Origin: an uncultured Verrucomicrobiales bacterium
GTDB lineage: Bacteria > Verrucomicrobiota > Verrucomicrobiia > Verrucomicrobiales > Akkermansiaceae
Direction: 5' to 3'
DNA: 32,896 bases
Assembly (NCBI GenBank): GCA_937930235.1
Contig: CALGLJ010000068.1
Location: 1-32,896, forward strand
Shown here piece after piece: positions 14,607 through 22,445 of this stretch. The notes beneath the pieces were generated by a model. That model made no database searches and had not been told where the DNA came from. It saw only the letters and a program-made list of their open reading frames with translations. The first letter of the stretch is position 1. Every line of letters starts with the position of its first letter. A program made the translations under genes and the position numbers.

Positions 14607-16295
14607 GTGGAAGATTTGGTTCACCAACAAAGAATAAATGACTATCAGAATCGAGTCGCTGATTGGGTTGGTCGTCAGGGGCTTTTCTTTCAGTTACGCC
14701 ATGCCAGCTCTATCGGACGAGGGAGTTTGCTGCGCAAACTAGGTTCCTTTTTTCTCACCCTCACGATTATACTGATTTTAATCGGAGCGGTCAGCTATGT
14801 CATTCTTCTAAAATACTTCAAATCAGGATCTTACTCCAATTCTATGGCAAGCCAGTTGGAGCGTCATCTTTCTGCGGAAGAGCTAGAATTCAGCGGATTT
14901 GAGCGCAGTTCCGGGAGGGCGGCGTTTAAAGATATTGAAGTAGTGGGTGGGAATGAGAGTTTCTTTTTCGATGGAAAAATGTCCTTATTTACCGCTCCTG
15001 TTTCTTTCTTGTCTGGGCTGACCGTAGATTGGCTCCCTCCTTCCATTAAAATCCAGAAAGCAGATTTCGAAATCAAAGCAGGAGGAGGAGAGGAGGTCTC
15101 TCAGGCCTTTGATAAAGTCATTGCAAGCTTTGACCAAACAAATGGCTTGGAAAATATTGAAGTGGTCGAGGCGAGTTTTGATTGGGGATATTCCAAGCTC
15201 GCGTATGGTCGGGTGGAAGGTTCTCAATTGTCTGCCTTTTTGAATGAGGGCCGCTGGGATATTTCTCTAACAGGAGGAACGTTCCAACAAAATTGGCTCC
15301 AAAATTTCACGATCGAAAGTGCTGAGATCAGCCTCACTCGCACGGGTATCTTGATCGAGAGCTTAAAGCTAAAGCTCCAAGATGGGACCCTAGATTTGAA
15401 TGGTACGATTGCAGGAACTCCCCAAGTTCCTGAATTCGAACTTTTTGGGAAATTCGAACAGTTGCCGGTGGAAAAACTCATGCAGTTACCGGAGGTAAGG
15501 ATGCAGGATTATTTGTCAGGATTTGTGTCCGGAACTTTGAAAATCGAGGGGTCGACCGATCGTATCTTCACAACGACTGGAGAAGTGATTTTGCGAGAGG
15601 GAAATGTGATCACGGTCCGTGAAAAATGGGACATCTTCCGGACTCTCTCACTCCTTGATAAATATCGTGATTATCGTCGGGTCAATTTTACCTCCGGGAG
15701 TTTTAAATTTTCGACCGGTCATGGGGGGATGGAACTCTCTGAAATCGATCTTCATTCGACTGAAGACGACGAGAAATTCATGTCGATCAAGGGGAGCCTA
15801 AAAACGCATCTTCCTGATCAGCAAGAAGCGGCAGCTGCGTTGGGAATCACTCTCACGAACGGGTTTGGCGATGGATTCGAAGAAAATGCGACAGACCTGT
15901 CTTCAGGCTTCGCCTTGGAGAGCGAAAGGATCAGCCTCAAAAAAGCCACCGGGGGCGGGAAAAAGGTGAATGACTTCGGAGCATCGGTGATCGACAAAGG
16001 TGCAAAATCCAATGTGGGGGCTGCCAAAGAAGTCGTAACTTCTGAGGATCTTGATAGCAAAAGATTAAAAGCAGAAATGAATGTTCACCGGCTGAAGGGG
16101 GAATTTTCATTTGGAATCCAGCCAAATGCCTTTGAGAGTTATCCTGCGCTCGAATCAATTCATCGAGAGGTGGTGGATGGATTACGTATAGTCGATGTGA
16201 AGATCGATGGATCTTTTAAAGATGGATCGGTTCAGGCATCAGAACTGCTTCTTAAGCAAAGCAAGAAGGCGAGAACCAAGCTCCCTTCTCAATAG
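14607..16295 (+). CDS. AsmA-like membrane-anchored protein of unknown function
   Basis: A 562-residue protein with about 45 cytoplasmic residues, one transmembrane helix (about 47-68, FFLTLTIILILIGAVSYVIL) and a long extracytoplasmic part. That part is rich in beta-strand-like patterns with repeated G-x-(I/L)-x-(I/L) segments, such as LDLNGTIAGTPQVPEFELFG, FVSGTLKIEGS and MELSEIDLHST. This is typical of AsmA/DUF3971/TamB-type proteins involved in envelope lipid or outer-membrane biogenesis. The assignment is by overall character rather than a diagnostic motif. The last 120 residues are low in hydrophobic strands and end in basic residues. The start is GTG 14607. It converges on metF with 48 bases between them. 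Confidence 0.6.
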   Translation: MEDLVHQQRINDYQNRVADWVGRQGLFFQLRHASSIGRGSLLRKLGSFFLTLTIILILIGAVSYVILLKYFKSGSYSNSMASQLERHLSAEELEFSGFERSSGRAAFKDIEVVGGNESFFFDGKMSLFTAPVSFLSGLTVDWLPPSIKIQKADFEIKAGGGEEVSQAFDKVIASFDQTNGLENIEVVEASFDWGYSKLAYGRVEGSQLSAFLNEGRWDISLTGGTFQQNWLQNFTIESAEISLTRTGILIESLKLKLQDGTLDLNGTIAGTPQVPEFELFGKFEQLPVEKLMQLPEVRMQDYLSGFVSGTLKIEGSTDRIFTTTGEVILREGNVITVREKWDIFRTLSLLDKYRDYRRVNFTSGSFKFSTGHGGMELSEIDLHSTEDDEKFMSIKGSLKTHLPDQQEAAAALGITLTNGFGDGFEENATDLSSGFALESERISLKKATGGGKKVNDFGASVIDKGAKSNVGAAKEVVTSEDLDSKRLKAEMNVHRLKGEFSFGIQPNAFESYPALESIHREVVDGLRIVDVKIDGSFKDGSVQASELLLKQSKKARTKLPSQ

Positions 16296-16343
16296 ACCGA
16301 GTAACCGGCTCACCCCGTGGGGGCATGATGATTCCGCTCTTCT

Positions 16344-17213
16344 TTAGAAGTTGAGCGAGGTTGCAATCTGGCGAGTCGCTCGTGATTTATTGAGGGTATA
16401 AAGGTGAATTCCAGAAATATTTTGCTCAATCAGATCTTGGCACTGTTCGATGGAGTATTGGATCCCGGCTTCGCGTAGTTTCTTGGCATCATCTTGGACC
16501 GTCTGTAAAACGCGGAGTAACTTAGCTGGGAAACGACTCCCCGCTGCTAATTCAGCCATTCGTTTCATCCCGGAGATCGTGGTGAGCGGCATGACTCCAG
16601 CAACGATTGGGAGTTCAATGCCTGCAAGCTCACAGCGCTCGCGGTAGTCGTATAAGTCATGATTGTCGAAAAAGAGCTGCGTGCAGATGTAGTCCGCGCC
16701 AGCATCCACTTTTGCCTTAAAGTGATCCATTTCCACTAATCTATTGGGAGTGATGGGATGGCCTTCGGGAAAGCCTGCGACTCCAATGGTGAAGTCGTGA
16801 GGATGATCTTTGATGAAGGTCACGAGTTCTGCGGCGTATTGGAAGTCATCTTGACTGCGATCATAGTCTGGGCAATCTCGGGGAGGATCTCCTCGGAGTG
16901 CCAAGAGAGTTTTTACTCCATCTTCAGCGTATTCATTTAAAATCTCGGTCATTTCTTCCCTTGAATGCCCAATGCAGGTCAGATGAGGAATGGTAGGGAT
17001 TTTTGTCTCTTCGATGATGCGCTGGACCACGCGGCGGGTGCGCTCTCTCGTAGTGCCACCGGCGCCATATGTCACACTGACAAATGCAGGATGGAGTGCG
17101 CTCAGCTCGTTTACAGTTGTAAAAAGATCTTCAGAAGCGCCATCACTCGCGGGAGGAAAAAATTCGAAAGAGAGAGTAGTTCGATCCTCATTGAGGAGTG
17201 AAAGTATTTCCAT
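16344..17213 (-). CDS. metF: 5,10-Methylenetetrahydrofolate reductase
   Basis: MetF is a FAD enzyme reducing 5,10-methylene-THF to 5-methyl-THF, the methyl donor for methionine synthesis. The TIM-barrel protein has 289 residues. Landmarks are the opening SFEFFPP (15-21), VSVTYGAGGTTRERT (45-59), LALRGDPP, GVAGFPEGHP and the FAD/folate-site stretch FKAKVDAGADYICTQLFFD. I chose ATG 17213. An in-frame ATG 60 bases upstream would add a hydrophobic MKKSSFSLDLLISTILAIS leader, which a cytoplasmic enzyme should not have; E. coli MetF also begins shortly before the SFEFFPP motif. It is divergent from the EF-hand gene. I see no S-box/SAM riboswitch in the short upstream region. Confidence 0.95.
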   Translation of the reverse strand: MEILSLLNEDRTTLSFEFFPPASDGASEDLFTTVNELSALHPAFVSVTYGAGGTTRERTRRVVQRIIEETKIPTIPHLTCIGHSREEMTEILNEYAEDGVKTLLALRGDPPRDCPDYDRSQDDFQYAAELVTFIKDHPHDFTIGVAGFPEGHPITPNRLVEMDHFKAKVDAGADYICTQLFFDNHDLYDYRERCELAGIELPIVAGVMPLTTISGMKRMAELAAGSRFPAKLLRVLQTVQDDAKKLREAGIQYSIEQCQDLIEQNISGIHLYTLNKSRATRQIATSLNF

Positions 17214-17274
17214 CGTGGAGATAGCTAAGATGGTCGAAATGAGGAGGTCCAATGAAAAGGACGATTTTTTCATT

Positions 17275-17300
17275 AAAGTTGGAGCTTTATTTGCAACTTT
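17275..17300. repeat. Inverted repeat between metF and the EF-hand gene
   Basis: AAAGTTG (17275-17281) and CAACTTT (17294-17300) form a perfect 7-bp inverted repeat with a 12-nt spacer, in the 128-base gap between divergent genes. A weak plus-strand promoter-like pair overlaps it: TTGCAA at 17291-17296 and TTTAAA at 17315-17320, with an 18-nt spacer. A regulator dyad is possible, but the region is AT-rich and chance is not excluded. Confidence 0.3.
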
Positions 17301-17341
17301 GTTATTTTTACTTGTTTAAACCCGTATCTCCTCTCCTCCCT

Positions 17342-18091
17342 ATGATTTCTCGTTCTCTCTATTGTGCTGTTGCAGCCGTCTTTTTTTCGGTGGTAGGATA
17401 TGGGGAGGAAACAAAAGATACTTCACCTTCCCAAAAGGGTGAAAAAGATAAAAAAAAGCTCACTCCAGAGGAAATCATAGCAGCCTGGGATGCCGATCAG
17501 GACGGGAAATTGACGGAAGAGGAGTTTGCTAAAAGTAAAAGAGCTCGTCATCTTTCCCCCGCAAGACAAAGCCGGATTTTTTCTCAGCTAGACCGAGATC
17601 AAAATGACGCCCTAACGCTGGATGAGCTGAATAGAGCGTATGGTAAAGTCTTTCAAAAAGGAGAAAGATGGGTCTCGCCCCAACTCATTGATGAACTTGA
17701 TACGAATCAAGATGGAGTCATTACGCGTAAGGAATTTGACTCTGGAAAAAGGTTTTCTGGCATCTTGCTTCGACGGCGCGCGAAGATCTTTAATCGTCTT
17801 GATAAGAACGTTGACGGAGTTCTCACGACGGCTGACCGAGTGGAGAGAAATAAAGAAGCTGGGATTTATTTCAACCAACTCGATTCCAATCAAAATGGGT
17901 TCCTCTCCCTTGATGAATTCATGAAAAGTGAGCAGGCTCGCAAGCTCCTCCGAGATCGCTATCGATCCTTAGACGAAGATCAAGATGGTCGGCTTTCAGA
18001 GTACGAACTTTATCGTAAGGATGATGGGAAGTCTTCCCGCAAAAATTCTAAAAAGAAGAAGGCCGCAGAAAAAGAAGCGCCCAAGGAGTAG
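17342..18091 (+). CDS. Exported EF-hand calcium-binding repeat protein (six hands)
   Basis: A 249-residue protein. A signal peptide (MISRSLYCAVAAVFFSVVGYG) is followed by six EF-hand loops: DADQDGKLTEEE (50-61), DRDQNDALTLDE (84-95), DTNQDGVITRKE (120-131), DKNVDGVLTTAD (154-165), DSNQNGFLSLDE (181-192) and DEDQDGRLSEYE (211-222). Hand 2 has Asp instead of the central Gly, and hand 4 ends in Asp rather than Glu, so these two may bind calcium more weakly. The C-terminus is a lysine-rich tail. I chose ATG 17342; a longer reading frame would run into the metF promoter region and spoil the signal peptide. The likely role is calcium binding or a structural scaffold in the envelope; no enzymatic domain is seen. 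Confidence 0.88.
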   Translation: MISRSLYCAVAAVFFSVVGYGEETKDTSPSQKGEKDKKKLTPEEIIAAWDADQDGKLTEEEFAKSKRARHLSPARQSRIFSQLDRDQNDALTLDELNRAYGKVFQKGERWVSPQLIDELDTNQDGVITRKEFDSGKRFSGILLRRRAKIFNRLDKNVDGVLTTADRVERNKEAGIYFNQLDSNQNGFLSLDEFMKSEQARKLLRDRYRSLDEDQDGRLSEYELYRKDDGKSSRKNSKKKKAAEKEAPKE

Positions 18092-18131
18092 GGCGGAAGA
18101 TGGAGCGTGCGCGTCACCTCCACCTCTCCTT

Positions 18132-18172
18132 TAAAGGGCACCTCCGAAATGAGGTTTCCGAGCTGCCCTTTA
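18132..18172. terminator. Hairpin between convergent EF-hand gene and aspS
   Basis: TAAAGGGCA (18132-18140) pairs with TGCCCTTTA (18164-18172), and ACCTC/GAGGT (18140-18144 and 18151-18155) can form an inner stem. It lies between two convergent stop codons. There is no clean T-tract directly after the stem on either strand, so it may be an imperfect bidirectional terminator or a 3'-end stabiliser. Confidence 0.4.
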
Positions 18173-18193
18173 GAAATTTCCCCAAAAAAGGTT

Positions 18194-19993
18194 CTACTCC
18201 GTTTTGGGTTTCTCAACGTAAGTTGATTTGATCCGAAGATCGCGCAAGGCGATAGGAGTGGCCCCGGCCGGGCTAGATGTCATGAGTTCGGCACCCTTGT
18301 TGTTTTTCGGGAAAGCAATGACTTCACGTATCGACTCTTCGCGGCAGGCGAGCATCACGAGTCGGTCTAAACCAAGCGCGATTCCGCCGTGGGGAGGTGC
18401 TCCGAATTTAAAGGCATCTAAAATGTGAGCAAATTCCTCCGCGGCTTCTTCTTCAGAAATTCCCAGCGCTCGGAACATGGCACTTTGAAGCTCTGCTTCA
18501 TGGATACGGATCGAGCCCCCGCCAAGTTCATGTCCGTTGAGGACAACGTCGTACGCTTGGGCGCGGAGGCCATCATATTCACCCTTCTTGAGCTTTTCTT
18601 CATCTTCTTTCAGAGGGCGGGTGAATGGATGGTGCACTGCAACATGGCGTCCTGATTCCTCATCATAGGCCAGAAGGGGAAACTCAGTGACCCAGAGAAA
18701 ATCAAGCGCGTCATTGCCTTCCAGGAGATTTTTGAGAGCGCAAACTTCCATTCGGATTCGTCCCAGAACATCGCACGCTGGTTCCCACTGATCGGCGGCA
18801 AACAGAATGAGGTCTCCTGGTTCGATGTTGAGCTTGGTGCGGAGTGCTTCGATCTCGGCATCAGACATCCGTTTGACAAATGGAGAGCGCCAAGTCTTAC
18901 GATCTTCCTCGCGGGCTTGGATGTATGCGAGGCCTTTCGCTCCTGCTTCCTGCGCGAGTTTGGTGAGTTTATCGATTTGCCCAGTTGAGATGTCTGCAAA
19001 ACCTTTGGCGTTGATCGCCTTCACGACCCCACCATTAGCAATCACGCCCGAGAAGACTCGGAATTCGCAATCCTTGAGATCTTCACTGAGATCGATGAGT
19101 TCCATTCCGATCCGGCGTTCAGGTTTGTCAGAACCATAGCGATTCATCGCATCATGCCAGGTCAGGCGTTCGAAGGGGGTGGGAACTTCTACCTGGCGCA
19201 CCTTTGAGAACATGGTGGCGAGCATGTTTTCCACGATGCCGATGACATCATCTTGATCGACAAAAGAGAGTTCCATGTCGATTTGAGTGAATTCCGGTTG
19301 GCGGTCGGCACGGAGATCCTCATCACGGAAGCATTTTGCGATCTGGAAGTAACGTTCCACTCCTGCAACCATGAGCATCTGCTTATACTGTTGAGGTGCT
19401 TGGGGGAGAGCGTAGAATTTTCCGGGATTGATGCGAGATGGGACCAGAAAATCGCGCGCGCCTTCGGGAGTCGCTTTGGAAAGAATAGGGGTTTCAATTT
19501 CTAAGAAACCGGCATCAGAAAGGTAGTCGCGCGTCGCCTTGGTGAGGATATGACGTTGTTTCAGATTTGAGGCAAGGCGGGAGCGGCGGAGATCAAGGTA
19601 ACGATATTTTAAACGCAGATCTTCGTTGGACAGCTCCTTATCGAGTTGGAAAGGGAGAACCTCTGCCTTATTCACGATCTTGAGTTCCGAGGCCACGACT
19701 TCCACTTCTCCGGTCAAAAGATCCGAGTTCGTAGTGTCCACCTCATCAGTCTGTAAGCGCGCAGAGACTCTTCCGGTGATTTGCACCACATCTTCATCTC
19801 GGAGTGAGTGCGAGAGCTGAGCCGCTTCCGCAGAGTCATCTGGGCGAAAGACCACTTGGGTGAGGCCTTCACGATCTCGAAGATCGATGAAAATGACGCC
19901 GCCGTGATCGCGAGTGCTATTGACCCAGCCAATCAGGGTGACCGTGGTGTCGATGTGCTCGGAGCGGATTTCGTTACAATGGTGGGTTCTCAT
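18194..19993 (-). CDS. aspS: Aspartyl-tRNA synthetase, bacterial type (possibly non-discriminating)
   Basis: AspRS charges tRNA(Asp); the non-discriminating form also mischarges tRNA(Asn) with Asp for GatCAB to amidate. The protein has 599 residues, the bacterial length with an inserted GAD domain (about 285-420). The N-terminal OB anticodon domain has VNSTRDHGGVIFIDLRDREG (25-44). Class II motif 2 is FRDEDLRADRQPEFTQID (222-239) and motif 3 is GGIALGLDRLVML near the C-terminus. His30 in RDHGG matches the residue linked to relaxed tRNA recognition in Pseudomonas aeruginosa AspRS, whereas discriminating E. coli AspRS has Leu. It lies 20 bases behind hisS on the same strand, a common pairing. 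Confidence 0.96.
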   Translation of the reverse strand: MRTHHCNEIRSEHIDTTVTLIGWVNSTRDHGGVIFIDLRDREGLTQVVFRPDDSAEAAQLSHSLRDEDVVQITGRVSARLQTDEVDTTNSDLLTGEVEVVASELKIVNKAEVLPFQLDKELSNEDLRLKYRYLDLRRSRLASNLKQRHILTKATRDYLSDAGFLEIETPILSKATPEGARDFLVPSRINPGKFYALPQAPQQYKQMLMVAGVERYFQIAKCFRDEDLRADRQPEFTQIDMELSFVDQDDVIGIVENMLATMFSKVRQVEVPTPFERLTWHDAMNRYGSDKPERRIGMELIDLSEDLKDCEFRVFSGVIANGGVVKAINAKGFADISTGQIDKLTKLAQEAGAKGLAYIQAREEDRKTWRSPFVKRMSDAEIEALRTKLNIEPGDLILFAADQWEPACDVLGRIRMEVCALKNLLEGNDALDFLWVTEFPLLAYDEESGRHVAVHHPFTRPLKEDEEKLKKGEYDGLRAQAYDVVLNGHELGGGSIRIHEAELQSAMFRALGISEEEAAEEFAHILDAFKFGAPPHGGIALGLDRLVMLACREESIREVIAFPKNNKGAELMTSSPAGATPIALRDLRIKSTYVEKPKTE

Positions 19994-20013
19994 GTGATGG
20001 AAGCTAGGGGTAG

Positions 20014-21282
20014 TTAGATGATGATATCGACCAAGGTATCAAAAAGGTGTTTGTCTGCCTTGATGGTTTTCTCCGTGCGTTCACGAAGGTTTTTGACTGT
20101 GAGTTCGGGGTATTCAGAGCCGACAACGATGGTGACTTCTGCCCCGAGTTGCTCTGCTTGTTTAAACTGTTTGTTCACTTTTGCCGGAGCCAACGAAAAG
20201 ATGGTGGCAAAGCCCAGATCGCGTAATTCACTGACTAGGCTGAGGGTCTCGGCTCGTTTTTCCTGATCTGCCAGAACGACGTAAATTTCGCAAGATGTCG
20301 AGTTTTCCAGATACTCCTGAAGCTGGGCATGAGCGTGCGGCGTTTCTTCAATGAGATGGCGAATCACCACATCGCCAATCGCAAAGCCCACTGCGGGAAG
20401 ATCGACTTTTCCGTCTGAAAGTGCGGTGATCAGGGTGTCGTAGCGACCTCCTCCGGCAATCGCGCGCAATGATTTTTTTGCATCGAAGACCTCGAAAACG
20501 ATTCCGGTATAATACGCGAGACCTCGTACAATCGAGAGATCCACCTCGATGAAGTCTTTCATCCCACGTGCTTCCAGATCGGCCAGAACTGTTTCTAAGT
20601 TGTCTCCGAGAGATTCAGGCTGTGAAATGGCCTGCTGGATTTCAGATGTCGTGAGCTGGAGCTGGGAGAGTTTCTCTTCGGTGATTTCCGGTTTTTCTCG
20701 TTCCAGTTTATCGACGATTTGCAGCAGCTCAGCCGTTTGTTGTTCGGTGAGGTTTCGGGATTTTCCAAAGTTCTGCCAGTAGGTGCGATCTGAGAGGCGA
20801 ATGACAAAATCACCTTTCACAAAACCAAGCTCGGTCATGAGGTCGATGGAAAGAGCGATTAGCTCCGCGTCTGCGCTAGCTCCAGATTCGCCTATGAGAT
20901 CGACATTAAATTGATAAAATTCGCGCGTGCGTCCCTTCTGCGGTTTTTCATAGCGGAAGCATTGACCGATCTCAAACCAGCGGAGTGGCTTGGGGTAGTC
21001 TCGTTGTACTGCCGTCACCAGACGCCCCAGAGAAGCGGTGACTTCTGGACGCAGGGTGACATCTCGGCCACCCTGGTCTTCGAAACGGAAAAGCTGTGAG
21101 CTCAACTCACCGCCAGATTTTTTGAGATACAACTCGGTGCTTTCCAATAGAGGCGTCTCGTATTCCACAAAACCATAGCGCCGGGCCACATTCCGGAACA
21201 TTTCGAAGAGATAATTTCGTACGGCACAATCTTCGGGACGAAAATCCCGAAAACCAGTCAAAGTTTGAAATCCTTTAGCCAT
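20014..21282 (-). CDS. hisS: Histidyl-tRNA synthetase
   Basis: HisRS attaches histidine to tRNA(His). The class II protein has 422 residues from ATG 21282 (MAKGFQTLTGFRDF); an in-frame TTG upstream would add MQIFI and is unlikely. Motif 1 lies around YGFVEYETPLLEST. Motif 2 is FRYEKPQKGRTREFYQFN. The first histidine-specific motif is VRGLAYYTGIVFEVF and the second is AGGGRYDTLI. The C-terminal anticodon-binding domain starts near residue 325 (CEIYVVLADQ). Its stop is 20 bases before aspS, so a hisS-aspS transcript is likely. A promoter-like pair lies about 35-60 bases upstream of the start. Confidence 0.96.
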   Translation of the reverse strand: MAKGFQTLTGFRDFRPEDCAVRNYLFEMFRNVARRYGFVEYETPLLESTELYLKKSGGELSSQLFRFEDQGGRDVTLRPEVTASLGRLVTAVQRDYPKPLRWFEIGQCFRYEKPQKGRTREFYQFNVDLIGESGASADAELIALSIDLMTELGFVKGDFVIRLSDRTYWQNFGKSRNLTEQQTAELLQIVDKLEREKPEITEEKLSQLQLTTSEIQQAISQPESLGDNLETVLADLEARGMKDFIEVDLSIVRGLAYYTGIVFEVFDAKKSLRAIAGGGRYDTLITALSDGKVDLPAVGFAIGDVVIRHLIEETPHAHAQLQEYLENSTSCEIYVVLADQEKRAETLSLVSELRDLGFATIFSLAPAKVNKQFKQAEQLGAEVTIVVGSEYPELTVKNLRERTEKTIKADKHLFDTLVDIII

Positions 21283-21315
21283 AATGAAAATCTGCAAAAA
21301 TTGCGCAAGCGCGCG

Positions 21316-21343
21316 AGGATAGAAGGGGAATTCCGCTTGTCGA
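21316..21343 (-). promoter_or_regulatory. Candidate promoter for hisS-aspS
   Basis: On the minus strand, TCGACA (21343-21338) and TATCCT (21321-21316) are separated by 16 nt and end about 34 bases before the hisS ATG, a suitable distance for a short leader. The same CTCGACAA octamer occurs before the EF-G gene. Only a loose match to a sigma-70-type consensus. Confidence 0.3.
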
Positions 21344-21460
21344 GACGGGATTCATAAGCTGCATTTTGCCAGAATTCCCAAAGCTCATTAAAATGCCCAA
21401 AAAGGTGATGAATATAACGTCTTCGAGGTGCTTTAGGAAGCTTGGGTCGATCCTGTCGAA

Positions 21461-22237
21461 TTATTGAAAAGATTTGGCCAAATCTGCGAGATCATCGCCA
21501 CTTGCTTGATCTGCTGCTAAAATCGCTTCTTTCTGGAGCTCGACAAGTTGTGAAATGCCCGCTTTTGACAGCTCCAGCATCGCGGCCATCTCATCGGCCG
21601 TGAAGACATTCTCTTCTCCGCTTCCTTGGAGCTCTACGAATTCGCCGGACTCCGTCATGACGACATTGAAATCCACTGCCGCATCACGATCTTCCGGATA
21701 ATTGAGATCCAAGATGGGCTCTCCCTGGTAGATCCCCGCACTCACTGCGGCGATGAGTTTCTTCATGGGGAAGTCATTGAGTTTCCCTTCGCCCATGAGT
21801 TTATTGAGGGCAATCGCGACGGCGACACACCCTCCGGTGATCGAGGCAGTGCGCGTTCCGCCATCTGCCTGGAGGACATCACAATCGACCCAGATAGTCC
21901 GGGTGCCGAGGGCCTTGAGGTCAACGACCGCTCGCAGAGAGCGTCCAATCAGGCGTTGGATTTCTGAAGAACGACCATCGAGTTTTCCGCGAGAAATATC
22001 ACGAGATTTCCGCTCATGAGTCGAGTAGGGGAGCATGGAGTATTCTGCGGTCAGCCATCCTCCTTCGACTTTCTGGTATTTCATCCAACCTGGAACTTTG
22101 TCCTCGATTGTGGCTGCACAGATGACACGGGTTTTTCCAAAAGAAACTAAAACCGAGCCCGTTGCGTGAGGGGCAATATTTGGAGTAAAAGTGATTTCTC
22201 GAAGAGCTGCAGGAGTGCGTAAGTCGGGACGTTCCAT
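21461..22237 (-). CDS. rph: Ribonuclease PH
   Basis: RNase PH is a phosphorolytic 3'-5' exoribonuclease that trims tRNA 3' ends and works as a hexamer. The 258-residue protein starts at ATG 22237 (MERPDLRTPAALR); the frame continues 69 bases upstream with a hydrophobic stretch that has no counterpart in the family. Landmarks are ATGSVLVSFGKTRVICAAT, GWLTAEYSMLPYSTHERK, GRSSEIQRLIGRSLRAVVDL, DCDVLQADGGTRTASITGG and the phosphate-binding serine/threonine region within it. FNVVMTESGEFVELQGS closes the core. AGGGAG lies 13 bases before the ATG, the nearest thing to a Shine-Dalgarno sequence among the genes here. The gap to hisS (178 bases) is long, so the two may be separate units. Confidence 0.96.
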   Translation of the reverse strand: MERPDLRTPAALREITFTPNIAPHATGSVLVSFGKTRVICAATIEDKVPGWMKYQKVEGGWLTAEYSMLPYSTHERKSRDISRGKLDGRSSEIQRLIGRSLRAVVDLKALGTRTIWVDCDVLQADGGTRTASITGGCVAVAIALNKLMGEGKLNDFPMKKLIAAVSAGIYQGEPILDLNYPEDRDAAVDFNVVMTESGEFVELQGSGEENVFTADEMAAMLELSKAGISQLVELQKEAILAADQASGDDLADLAKSFQ

Positions 22238-22371
22238 GCCGCGTCGATAGCTCCCTGTGGCAAAAAGAAAACTCAAAATCTGAAATATTCCTTCGATCAG
22301 GCTCAATCAATCCCAGGGGGAGGAATGCTCTCTTTGTGAATGCGATTTCAAATTCATCCTGAATTTCAACA

Positions 22372-22398
22372 TTGTTTGGAGGGCGAAATTATTAGAAT
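22372..22398 (+). promoter_or_regulatory. Candidate promoter for the sensor kinase operon
   Basis: TTGTTT (22372-22377) and TAGAAT (22393-22398) are 15 nt apart, in an AT-rich stretch ending 47 bases before the kinase ATG. The spacing is short for a standard sigma-70 promoter, so this is tentative. Confidence 0.25.
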
Positions 22399-22445
22399 AA
22401 GATACGAGTGCGCTTAAATTTTCCGATCCAAATAATTCATTCAAT

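Noticed and set aside
17214-17273. Upstream in-frame ATG of metF, giving a signal-like leader
   Set aside because: A cytoplasmic folate enzyme should not have an export signal, and the family begins close before SFEFFPP. The ATG at 17213 fits.
22238-22306. N-terminal extension of rph
   Set aside because: It has no counterpart in RNase PH; MERPDLRTPAALR aligns with the family start.
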